Positions 8,713 through 16,270 of a DNA stretch of 16,270 nucleotides are shown in pieces (position 1 is the first letter of the stretch; each line of letters starts with the position of its first letter). Position numbers and translations under genes: made by a program. A model generated the notes under the pieces. The model did not search any database and was not told where the DNA came from. It saw nothing but the letters and a program-made list of their open reading frames with translations. This DNA comes from Deltaproteobacteria bacterium. GTDB lineage: Bacteria; Desulfobacterota; Desulfobacteria; Desulfobacterales; ETH-SRB1. Location of the stretch: contig QMMZ01000010.1 of assembly GCA_003647525.1 (NCBI GenBank), forward strand, positions 1-16,270. Direction: 5' to 3'.

Positions 8713-10229
8713 TGGAATTAAAAGCTGAAGAAATAAGTCAGATAATTAAAGAACAGATTACGGATTACGACAAGAAAGTTGAGCTAAGTGAAACCGGAGT
8801 TGTCTTGTCGGTTGGTGATGGAATCGCCAGAGTCTACGGTCTCGAGAAGGCTATGGCTTTGGAACTGGTTGAATTTCCGGGTGGCATACTAGGGCTTGTT
8901 CTGAACCTTGAAGAAGACAATGTGGGTATCGCTATTATGGGCGAAGACATCCACATTAAAGAAGGCGATATGGTCAAGAGAACAGGACGTATCGCTGAGG
9001 TTCCGGTTGGAGATGCTGTACTTGGGCGTGTTGTTGATGCTGTCGGCTCGCCAATCGACGGAAAAGGACCCATTGATGCAAAAGAGTTCAGAAGGGTTGA
9101 AATGGTTGCACCGGGCGTTATTGCAAGAAAGAGTGTGCATGAGCCGATGTACACGGGCCTTAAAGCTATTGATGCAATGACTCCAGTGGGCAAGGGACAG
9201 CGTGAGCTTATTATCGGTGACCGCCAGATCGGTAAAACAGCCATAGGTGTTGATGCCATAATCAACCAGAAAGGAAAGGATGTTTACTGCATTTATGTTG
9301 CTACCGGGCAAAAAAAATCAACAGTTGCTCAGGTTGTTGATATCTTAGAAAAACACGGTGCTATGGAATATACAACAGTTGTTTCTGCCTGTGCAAGTGA
9401 CCCGGCAACACTGCAGTTTGTCTCTCCATATTCGGGATGTGCTATGGCTGAATACTTCCGTGATAAAGGGCAGCATTCTTTGATCGTATATGATGACCTT
9501 TCAAAACAGGCTGTAGCTTACCGTCAGGTTTCACTTCTTTTAAGACGTCCTCCGGGCCGTGAAGCATTCCCAGGCGATATTTTCTACAATCATTCCCGAC
9601 TTCTTGAAAGATCGGCAAAGCTAAATGATGAGCTTGGTGCCGGCTCTATGACAGCCCTGCCAATAATTGAGACACAGGCTGGTGACGTATCGGCATTTAT
9701 TCCAACAAATGTTATTTCCATTACAGATGGTCAGATTTATCTTGAGCCCTCTCTGTTTTTTTCTGGTGTCAGGCCGGCTATTAATGTTGGTTTGTCAGTT
9801 TCCAGGGTTGGTGGATCAGCACAGGTTAAAGCTATGAAACAGGTTGCTGGTACTCTGCGCCTTGATCTGGCGCAGTATCGAGAACTTGAAGCATTTGCTG
9901 CCTTTGGAAGTGACCTGGATAAAGCAACTCAGGCACAGCTTACAAGAGGAGCGAGACTTGTTGAGATTTTGAAACAGCCTCAATTTAAGCCGCTGTCGCT
10001 GGAGAAACAGGTTGCAATACTTTTTGCAGGCGCAAAGGGATTCCTTGATAAATATCCTCTTGATGTACTGGCAAAATATGAGGCAGGACTTTACAGTTTT
10101 ATAGAGGACAGATATCCGCAGATATTCAGTGAGCTTGATGAGAAACAAGCAATATCAGAGTCACTGGATAAACAAATGCAGGATGCTTTGACAGCATACG
10201 ACGGAGAGTTCAAGGACACAATTAAATAG
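8712..10229 (+). CDS. atpA: F-type ATP synthase subunit alpha
   Basis: Alpha forms the non-catalytic nucleotide sites of the F1 hexamer and supplies the arginine finger. The 505-residue length is standard. The beta-barrel domain occupies about 1-95, the Walker A loop GDRQIGKT is at 169-176, the Walker B region LIVYDDLSK at 257-265, the PGREAFPGD block at 281-289, and the [10 protein letters not shown] segment with the finger R365 at 362-371. The helical C-terminal domain is intact. ATG overlaps the atpH stop, with AAGGGGTGAG upstream. A gap of 122 bases follows before atpG, the only sizeable gap in the operon. Confidence 0.99.
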   Translation: MELKAEEISQIIKEQITDYDKKVELSETGVVLSVGDGIARVYGLEKAMALELVEFPGGILGLVLNLEEDNVGIAIMGEDIHIKEGDMVKRTGRIAEVPVGDAVLGRVVDAVGSPIDGKGPIDAKEFRRVEMVAPGVIARKSVHEPMYTGLKAIDAMTPVGKGQRELIIGDRQIGKTAIGVDAIINQKGKDVYCIYVATGQKKSTVAQVVDILEKHGAMEYTTVVSACASDPATLQFVSPYSGCAMAEYFRDKGQHSLIVYDDLSKQAVAYRQVSLLLRRPPGREAFPGDIFYNHSRLLERSAKLNDELGAGSMTALPIIETQAGDVSAFIPTNVISITDGQIYLEPSLFFSGVRPAINVGLSVSRVGGSAQVKAMKQVAGTLRLDLAQYRELEAFAAFGSDLDKATQAQLTRGARLVEILKQPQFKPLSLEKQVAILFAGAKGFLDKYPLDVLAKYEAGLYSFIEDRYPQIFSELDEKQAISESLDKQMQDALTAYDGEFKDTIK

Positions 10230-10351
10230 GGCTGATTTTCCAATAAGTTATATTGCAGTGTTTAGCTTGTATATAAAATTGTAGAGATAGTAGCTGATTT
10301 AAAATATTACAATTAGGCTAAGAAAGAATGCTTATCTTATAAGGATATAAT

Positions 10352-11245
10352 ATGGCAACGTTAAAAGATGTCTTAATTAAAATTGGTGCAGTAAAAAAGA
10401 CAAAGCAGATTACAAAGGCCATGGGCATGGTAGCCACTTCAAAGCTTCGTGGTGCACAGCAAAATATGGATGGTTTTCGGCCTTATGCGGGCAAGTTTGC
10501 TGAAGTTTTGGGGAGCCTTGCAGAAAAAGCAGGAGAAGGAACGAGTCCTTTGCTGGTACCACGTGAAGAAGTAAAAAAGATAAATATTGTATTATGTACT
10601 TCTGACAGAGGGCTCTGCGGTGGTTTTAATGTAAATCTTATCACGGCTGCCAATAACTTTGTGAAGGAACGTTCAGAGCAGGAAGTTGATATTTCCTTTA
10701 CTAACTTTGGGAAAAAAGGGCGTGACTGGTGCAGAAAAAATAAGATGCAGATTGATTCACAGCATTTAGGCATTGTAGGCGCCAAATTTGGCTTTAATGT
10801 GGCGCTGACAGCGGGTCAGAAGCTGGTTGATGAATTTTTGTATGGTACATATGATGAGGTTTATGTAGTTTTTTCTGAATTTGTAAGTATGGCAAGGCAG
10901 ATTGCAACGGTTAAACAGATACTTCCTATTCCACCTATTGAAACATCTGAAGAAGTGGAAGTTGATACTGATAAACCATATCAGGCTGAACATATTTGTG
11001 AGCCATCACCTAAAGAACTGCTATGTGATTTGCTGCCAAGGCATGTTTATGTACAACTTTTTAGTGCATTACTTGAAACTTCTACTAGTGAGCATGCTGC
11101 ACGTATGGCTGCCATGGATAACGCAACTAATGCATGTGATGATATGATAAGCAGCCTTACTCTGGCATATAATAAAGCCCGGCAGTCAGCAATTACAGCG
11201 GAATTGATGGATATAGTTGGTGGTGCCGAGGCTCTTAAAGGATAA
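10352..11245 (+). CDS. atpG: F-type ATP synthase subunit gamma
   Basis: Gamma is the central rotor shaft. The 297-residue protein has the expected N-terminal helix with KKTKQITKAMGMVATSKL (15-32), the central STDRGLCGGFN-type segment (here CTSDRGLCGGFN, near 82-93), and the C-terminal helix ending with NKARQSAITAELMDIVGGAEAL. An acidic stretch (ETSEEVEVDTDKPYQAEHI) lies around 198-216, where gamma sequences vary most. AAGGA at 10341-10345 precedes the ATG. The 122-base space before it is AT-rich and contains only a weak promoter-like pair. Confidence 0.98.
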   Translation: MATLKDVLIKIGAVKKTKQITKAMGMVATSKLRGAQQNMDGFRPYAGKFAEVLGSLAEKAGEGTSPLLVPREEVKKINIVLCTSDRGLCGGFNVNLITAANNFVKERSEQEVDISFTNFGKKGRDWCRKNKMQIDSQHLGIVGAKFGFNVALTAGQKLVDEFLYGTYDEVYVVFSEFVSMARQIATVKQILPIPPIETSEEVEVDTDKPYQAEHICEPSPKELLCDLLPRHVYVQLFSALLETSTSEHAARMAAMDNATNACDDMISSLTLAYNKARQSAITAELMDIVGGAEALKG

Positions 11246-11285
11246 GTAATTAGAATACCGCATTTAGTGTATAGGAGGTCTATAG

Positions 11286-12701
<1,416 letters not shown>

Positions 12702-12730
12702 TACTATTTAATATATATGAGGGTTAAAGT

Positions 12731-13147
12731 ATGGCTGGAAATATTAAATTAGAAGTTGTCACCCCAGAGAAATCTGTAGTTAGCGAGGATGCAAAGATAG
12801 TTGTTGCCCCTGGCAATCTTGGCGATTTTGGTGTACTAATAGGTCATACTCCATTTTTGAGTACCCTTAAAGTTGGTTCACTTCGCTATATAGATGCTAA
12901 CAATACTGAGAGATATGTTTTTATAAGTGGTGGGTTTGCTGAGGCGCTTTCAGATAAAGTTACAGTACTGGCGGAATCTGCTGAAAGAAGACGTGATATA
13001 GATATTCAACGTGCAAAGACTTCTTTGGAACGTGCCCAGAAACGTCTGGCCGATATATCAAAAAAAGAAGATTTTGATTTTATGAGAGCGAGAACAGCTC
13101 TTGAAAGAGCTTTGCATCGTATTAAGATAGCAGGTTCAAGAGCATAA
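12731..13147 (+). CDS. atpC: F-type ATP synthase subunit epsilon
   Basis: Epsilon binds gamma, couples the rotor to the c-ring and can inhibit ATP hydrolysis. The 138-residue protein has the N-terminal beta-sandwich with KLEVVTPEKSV (6-16) and the GDFGVLIGHTPFLSTLKVG segment (about 31-49). The C-terminal helical hairpin (about 87-138) is full length, with RAKTSLERAQKRL in the first helix, so the inhibitory part is present. GAGGG at 12719-12723 precedes the ATG. It is the last gene of the operon and is followed by a strong terminator. Confidence 0.97.
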   Translation: MAGNIKLEVVTPEKSVVSEDAKIVVAPGNLGDFGVLIGHTPFLSTLKVGSLRYIDANNTERYVFISGGFAEALSDKVTVLAESAERRRDIDIQRAKTSLERAQKRLADISKKEDFDFMRARTALERALHRIKIAGSRA

Positions 13148-13213
13148 TAATATTAGTTGTCTTTGGTGGTTGTAATAAATCTTTATTGATAGCTATAAGA
13201 TAACTGTTTATAT

Positions 13214-13255
13214 AAAAAAAGGACAGATCATGTAAATGGTCTGTCCTTTTTTTTT
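13214..13255 (+). terminator. Intrinsic terminator after atpC
   Basis: The inverted repeat at 13221-13246 has an 11-pair stem starting GGACAGATCAT and a GTAA loop, with one G-T pair. It is flanked by a run of A before and nine T after (13247-13255). The A-tract on the other side would let it act on the opposite strand too. It separates the atp operon from the GlmU-like gene. Confidence 0.93.
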
Positions 13256-13300
13256 CATTTGTTAATTAAGACCGAATAAAGAATGAATTATAGGTAGAAA

Positions 13301-14062
13301 ATGCAAACTGTTATTGACAACATCGCTGCAGTAATACTTGCTGCCGGTATGGGTACTCGCATGAAATCAAGCAAAGCCAAAGTGTTGCATGAAATTATTG
13401 GCAGACCTATGGTAATGTATGTTATAGAAACCGCAAGAAAAGTTGTTGGGAATAATTTAGTATTGGTGATTGGTAATCAGGCCGATACAGTAAAAAGAAT
13501 TGTATCTGAAGAAACCGATGTGATTTTTGCCATTCAGGAGAAACAGCTTGGAACAGGGCATGCGGTTTTATGTGCACAAGCTTATATACCGGAACATGCA
13601 GATCAAGTTGTTATTTTGTGCGGCGATGTGCCATTAATTACTCCTAATACTATAATACAACTTATAAATAATCATATCAAGGCAATGCGAGATATATCAA
13701 TTTTGGCAGTTGAAGTAGATAATCCAAAAGGTTATGGTAGAATTCTATTGGATGAAAATAGAAATGTTACTGGAATAGTTGAGGAAACAGACGCAACAGA
13801 GGAACAAAAAGCTATAAATATAATCAATACAGGAATTTACTGCGTTAAAAAAGATTGTTTGTTTAACACTTTAAAAAAGATTAAATCGGATAATGTTCAG
13901 GGTGAACTTTATCTTACTGATATTATTGGAATAGGGCATAGAGAAGCAAAAAACATTGGCGTACTGGTTGGCAGAGATATTGAAGAGGTTATTGGGATCA
14001 ATAATTGCGAAGATTTAAAAAAAATTGAAATAATTATGCGAAAAAGACTAGGTAAAGCTTAG
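13301..14062 (+). CDS. GlmU-like UDP-GlcNAc pyrophosphorylase, single domain
   Basis: This is a nucleotidyltransferase of the GlmU N-terminal domain type, which joins GlcNAc-1-phosphate and UTP to form UDP-GlcNAc. The motif LAAGMGTRMKSSKAKVLH is at 13-30, followed by QLGTGHA at 82-88, CGDVPL with metal ligand D109 at 107-112, NPKGYGR at 141-147, EETDAT around 161-166, NTGIY at 176-180 and GELYLTDI at 201-208. At 253 residues it stops after the pyrophosphorylase domain. The left-handed beta-helix acetyltransferase half of bifunctional GlmU (about 450 residues) is absent, and the following 57 bases cannot encode it. The substrate sugar is inferred. The ATG has only a weak AGG (13292-13294) before it. 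Confidence 0.88.
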   Translation: MQTVIDNIAAVILAAGMGTRMKSSKAKVLHEIIGRPMVMYVIETARKVVGNNLVLVIGNQADTVKRIVSEETDVIFAIQEKQLGTGHAVLCAQAYIPEHADQVVILCGDVPLITPNTIIQLINNHIKAMRDISILAVEVDNPKGYGRILLDENRNVTGIVEETDATEEQKAINIINTGIYCVKKDCLFNTLKKIKSDNVQGELYLTDIIGIGHREAKNIGVLVGRDIEEVIGINNCEDLKKIEIIMRKRLGKA

Positions 14063-14073
14063 GGTAAAACGAC

Positions 14074-14103
14074 TTGACTTTAGTTTTAAATACAGTATAA
14101 AAT
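14074..14103 (+). promoter_or_regulatory. Sigma70-type promoter for the zapB-like/zapA/6S unit
   Basis: TTGACT at 14074-14079 and TATAAAAT at 14096-14103 are spaced 16 to 18 bases apart depending on the -10 register. The predicted start falls just before or at the ribosome site (GAGGTG 14109-14114), so the zapB-like transcript would have a very short leader. Confidence 0.6.
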
Positions 14104-14119
14104 ATTATGAGGTGAAATA

Positions 14120-14359
14120 TTGGATAACGCAGTTATTTTACAACAATTTGAAGAAATTGAAAAAAAAATTGAAAAATTAATTCAGATTTGCAAATCGCAT
14201 GAAGCAGCCAATTCTGAACTTAAAGAAAAAATCAAGAGATTGGACGAGGAACTTCAAGTTAAGGTTGAGGCAGAAAACAGTTATGCAAATGAGAGAGATT
14301 TGGTCCGATCAAAAATTGATGGTTTATTAGGCAAACTGGATGAAATTACAGAAACCTAA
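14120..14359 (+). CDS. ZapB-like coiled-coil cell division protein
   Basis: This small 79-residue protein is almost all charged heptad-like helix: an N-terminal EEIEKKIEKLI stretch, a central EKIKRLDEELQVKVEAE run, and a C-terminus reading ERDLVRSKIDGLLGKLDEI. The last segment is the signature of the ZapB/DUF904-type proteins encoded next to zapA. In E. coli, ZapB binds ZapA and joins Z-ring filaments to the chromosome terminus. The start is TTG at 14120 with GAGGTG at 14109-14114. The short length and coiled-coil content make the family call weaker than the neighbourhood evidence. Confidence 0.78.
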   Translation: MDNAVILQQFEEIEKKIEKLIQICKSHEAANSELKEKIKRLDEELQVKVEAENSYANERDLVRSKIDGLLGKLDEITET

Positions 14360-14407
14360 CTTATAACCAGCATAGATCGATAAAGTAAAGGTATCATAGT
14401 TAATTCA

Positions 14408-14701
14408 TTGGAACAACTTGTAACAATAGATCTTTTTGGGCAATCATATACTTTTAAAACTGACTCGAAGGTTTTTAAGGCTGAAGAAGTTGCTGATTTC
14501 CTTGTAAAAGAAGTTGAGAAGGTAGAAAGTCAGCATTCAGTTAAAACTTTAGATGTTACAAAACTTACAATTTTAATTTTAGCTGCTTTGAATATTGCTA
14601 ATGAAAATTTTGAGATTAAAAGAAATGATTCAGAGTTTTTAAAAAATACTTCTCAACGTTTAAATCGCATAATACGTACATTGAATGAAAATATAGTATA
14701 A
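14408..14701 (+). CDS. zapA: Cell division protein ZapA
   Basis: ZapA is a small FtsZ-associated protein that cross-links protofilaments of the Z ring. The 97-residue protein begins with the family's beta-strand region (VTIDLFGQSYTFKTD, 5-19), has a VADFLVKEVEKVES helix, then a TKLTILILAALNIANENFEI helix start and a C-terminal coiled coil. The start is TTG at 14408. The only upstream purine-rich stretch, AAAGG at 14387-14391, is about 16 bases away, so initiation is probably weak. No ATG or GTG is available upstream in frame before the TAA at 14381. A 6S RNA follows about 60 bases later, as in many proteobacteria. Confidence 0.92.
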   Translation: MEQLVTIDLFGQSYTFKTDSKVFKAEEVADFLVKEVEKVESQHSVKTLDVTKLTILILAALNIANENFEIKRNDSEFLKNTSQRLNRIIRTLNENIV

Positions 14702-14761
14702 TGATTTATAATGACAAGTTGAGACCAAATGAATATGTTGCTTTTGAAAATTGTAGTTTAC

Positions 14762-14925
14762 CCCTGCCGTGTTCGTGATTGGGAGACGTTCTTTGACCCA
14801 ACAGCATTTTGAAGGGAGCTTTCTCTAGTTTTGGTGTGCATGTTCTGCTTGTACAGAAAAGCCTAAAGAAACTATAAGGCGCCCACCTTTTCAATTAGGT
14901 TCAAAGACCTCCCACACGGCACTTT
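14762..14925 (+). ncRNA. ssrS: 6S RNA
   Basis: 6S RNA mimics an open promoter and sequesters sigma70 RNA polymerase. The closing stem pairs GCCGTGT (14766-14772) with ACACGGC (14914-14920), and GGGAG (14781-14785) with CTCCC (14909-14913). CTTTGA-CC (14791-14798) then pairs with GG-TCAAAG (14899-14906). The inner arm pairs TAGTTT (14826-14831) with AAACTA (14869-14874), and the apex has TTCTG/CAGAA (14843-14847, 14854-14858). The GTGTGCATG...AGAAAAGCCTAAA...CACCTT layout resembles the E. coli RNA. Position right after zapA is the classic one. The ends are approximate and no clear promoter is visible, so it may be processed from the zapA transcript. Confidence 0.9.
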
Positions 14926-14938
14926 GGTGGGGGTTTCT
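14909..14938 (+). terminator. Possible terminator at the 6S RNA 3' end
   Basis: CTCCCAC (14909-14915) can pair with GTGGGGG (14927-14933) around an 11-base loop, followed by the short tract TTTCT. The hairpin uses the same bases that form the 3' side of the 6S closing stem. The T-tract is weak. Confidence 0.4.
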
Positions 14939-15043
14939 AAAACTTGGATGCCCTTGACCTTATATTTTTCTTCCAATAATTCTATCCTATTTTCACCCCA
15001 TTAATTTTTTAACAGCTTAACAGAATTATCGAAAAATTGTCAT

Positions 15044-15150
15044 TATAGACTTTCAGATAAATAATTTCACTGTGTTATCAGTCGTTGACGTATAGACCAA
15101 TACGCCTTTTTCGTTCTATCTTTGTGAAATAAATTATCTGAAAGTCTATA
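15044..15150. repeat. 107-bp palindromic, MITE-like element
   Basis: The terminal arms of 27 bases (15044-15070 and 15124-15150) are reverse complements with two mismatches; the outer part reads TATAGACTTTCAGATAA. The 53-base interior contains its own small hairpin (CGTAT / ATACG around 15089-15104). There is no coding capacity. The outermost TA on each side could be a TA target duplication, as made by IS630/Tc1-type transposases. Mobility is inferred from shape only. Confidence 0.6.
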
Positions 15151-15258
15151 GAATTAGAGCTGCGATAATATTTTGATTGATTATTATCGATTCGATAGTT
15201 GAACATGTTTCAGCGAATTGTAACCTGTTGAATCCGGCAATCTTATTTGTTGTATTAA

Positions 15259-15326
15259 GGGCTCGGTCAAAAATAACCTGGTAGAATTTTGGATGCAAAA
15301 ATGCCAAGTTATTTTTGACCGAGCCC
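15259..15326. repeat. 68-bp palindromic element in the rny leader
   Basis: Arms of 23 bases (15259-15281 and 15304-15326) are reverse complements with one mismatch, starting GGGCTCGGTCAAAAATAAC, around a 22-base loop. TAA flanks both sides directly (15256-15258 and 15327-15329), as expected for a short target duplication. There is no T-tract after it, so it is not a standard terminator. It ends 30 bases before the rny start codon. Confidence 0.65.
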
Positions 15327-15356
15327 TAAGTCTAAATCTTTTATGGGAGATTTATA

Positions 15357-16270
15357 ATGGATGTATATATAGTCCTAATAGGCTTAGTTGCCTTTATTGT
15401 TGGTTTTGCCTTTGCTTATTGGATGAAAGGGAAAATGGTATTCGAGAAAATCAAGTCTGCTGAAGAAGAGGCTTTACGAATATTAAATGACGCTAGGCGT
15501 AAATCAGAAACTTTTTTAAAAGAAGCAAAGATTGAATCTAAAGATATTCATTACAAGATGAAGGCTGAGTTTGATGCAGAAATTAAAGAGACAAAAAGTG
15601 AATTGAAGAAAAGAGAGAATAGGTTGATACAAAAAGAGGAAAATATCGACCATAAAATTGATCAATTTGAGCCGAGGGAACGAGAGCTTGCTCGAAAAGA
15701 GAAAGCGTTGACCAAGAGAGAGGAAAATATTGAACAAAGCAAGCTGAAATATAATGAATTGATCGAAGAGCAGAAAATCCAGCTTGAAAAGATTTCAGGA
15801 TTAACTGTAGAGCAGGCTAAGGAACTATTAATAAGGGCGATGGAGAACGAAGCGCGATACGAAGGCGCTAAACTTATCAAGAGGATTGAAAATGAAGCAA
15901 AGGAAGAAGCTGACAAAAGAGCTAAAAAGATAATGGCTACAGCTATTCAAAGGTATGCTGGGGATTTTGTAGCTGAACGGACAGTTTCTGTAGTACACTT
16001 GCCAAACGATGAGATGAAGGGACGAATAATAGGAAGAGAAGGGCGTAATATCCGTGCAATTGAAGCGGCAACAGGCATTGATCTCATTATTGACGACACT
16101 CCAGAGGCAGTTATTCTTTCTGGTTTTAATCCTGTAAGGCGAGAAGTCGCCAGGCTTTCTTTGATGAGATTAATATCTGATGGCAGAATACATCCAGCTA
16201 GAATTGAAGATGTTGTAAAAAAGGTTGGCCAGGAAGTTGATTTGGTAATAAAGGAAGCAGGAGAACAGGC
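15357..16270 (+). CDS. rny: Ribonuclease Y, N-terminal part (runs off the window)
   Basis: RNase Y is a membrane-anchored endoribonuclease that starts mRNA decay. The visible 304 residues contain one N-terminal membrane segment (about 4-22), a very long charged coiled coil (about 28-200), and the KH RNA-binding domain with the GREGRNIRAIE motif at 226-236 followed by the TGIDLIIDDTPEAVILSGFNPVRREVAR block. The catalytic HD domain lies beyond the window end. ATG at 15357 is preceded by GGGAG. The leader carries the 68-bp palindrome. Following zapA and 6S RNA is an arrangement I recall from other Desulfobacterota. Confidence 0.96.
   Translation, partial: MDVYIVLIGLVAFIVGFAFAYWMKGKMVFEKIKSAEEEALRILNDARRKSETFLKEAKIESKDIHYKMKAEFDAEIKETKSELKKRENRLIQKEENIDHKIDQFEPRERELARKEKALTKREENIEQSKLKYNELIEEQKIQLEKISGLTVEQAKELLIRAMENEARYEGAKLIKRIENEAKEEADKRAKKIMATAIQRYAGDFVAERTVSVVHLPNDEMKGRIIGREGRNIRAIEAATGIDLIIDDTPEAVILSGFNPVRREVARLSLMRLISDGRIHPARIEDVVKKVGQEVDLVIKEAGEQ

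Larger units (their letters stand above)
14939..15356 (+). other. Gene-free region before rny
   Basis: No open reading frame with coding character is visible in these roughly 420 bases. The region holds two palindromic elements (15044-15150 and 15259-15326), a smaller hairpin with CGATAATA / TATTATCG arms (15163-15170 and 15182-15189), and the rny ribosome site GGGAG at 15345-15349. Between 14939 and 15043 I see only AT-rich, unstructured sequence. No convincing promoter for rny was found. Confidence 0.7.

Noticed and set aside
8834..9311. Long open frames on the minus strand within atpA (about 140 residues each)
   Set aside because: They lie entirely inside a highly conserved gene, show no recognisable motifs and mirror atpA codon periodicity.
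14706..14894. Minus-strand open frame of 62 residues after zapA
   Set aside because: It coincides with the 6S RNA, whose paired stems explain the sequence better.
15259..15326. Intrinsic terminator before rny
   Set aside because: The arms are strong but no T-run follows on either strand, and flanking TAA copies suit an inserted element better.
15516..15916. Minus-strand open frames under rny
   Set aside because: They are the reverse complement of the Lys/Glu-rich coiled coil, giving Phe/Ser/Leu-rich artefacts.

Overview
The window is a moderately AT-rich stretch of bacterial chromosome carrying mostly core genes. Gene order and gene types point to a Desulfobacterota (deltaproteobacterial) genome, probably a Desulfobacterales relative. 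The clues are an F1 ATPase operon that begins with two b-type stator genes and lacks the a and c subunits, a zapB-like/zapA/6S RNA/RNase Y series, a stand-alone GlmU-type nucleotidyltransferase after atpC, and intergenic heptamer arrays. The assignment rests on remembered synteny and not on a search.

Layout, all genes on the + strand: (1) 1-220, a heptamer repeat array that runs into the start of a beta-lactamase-fold serine hydrolase (199-1311). (2) 1308-6983, the elongasome locus mreB-mreC-mreD-mrdA-rodA. It has a good sigma70-type promoter overlapping the upstream stop codon, and a second heptamer array lies between mrdA and rodA. (3) 7019-13255, the atp operon atpF'-atpF-atpH-atpA-atpG-atpD-atpC, with a near-consensus promoter in front and a strong intrinsic terminator behind. 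(4) 13301-14062, a GlmU-like pyrophosphorylase lacking the acetyltransferase half. (5) 14074-14925, a promoter followed by a zapB-like coiled-coil gene, zapA and a 6S RNA whose stems can be drawn base by base. (6) 14926-15356, a gene-free stretch with two nearly perfect palindromic elements and a smaller hairpin. (7) 15357 to the window end, the 5' two thirds or so of rny (RNase Y).

Functionally, MreBCD, PBP2 and RodA form the machine that lengthens the lateral cell wall. The GlmU-like enzyme may make UDP-GlcNAc for the same wall, and ZapA with the ZapB-like protein supports the division ring. The ATPase genes encode all of F1 plus the peripheral stalk; the membrane rotor and a subunit must be encoded elsewhere. 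6S RNA and RNase Y are global regulators of transcription and mRNA decay.

I found no convincing undescribed system. The parts most worth a second look are non-coding: the two inverted heptamer arrays, the two palindromic elements in front of rny, the overlap between the 6S closing stem and a terminator-like hairpin, and a promoter-like pair placed right on the atpC terminator.
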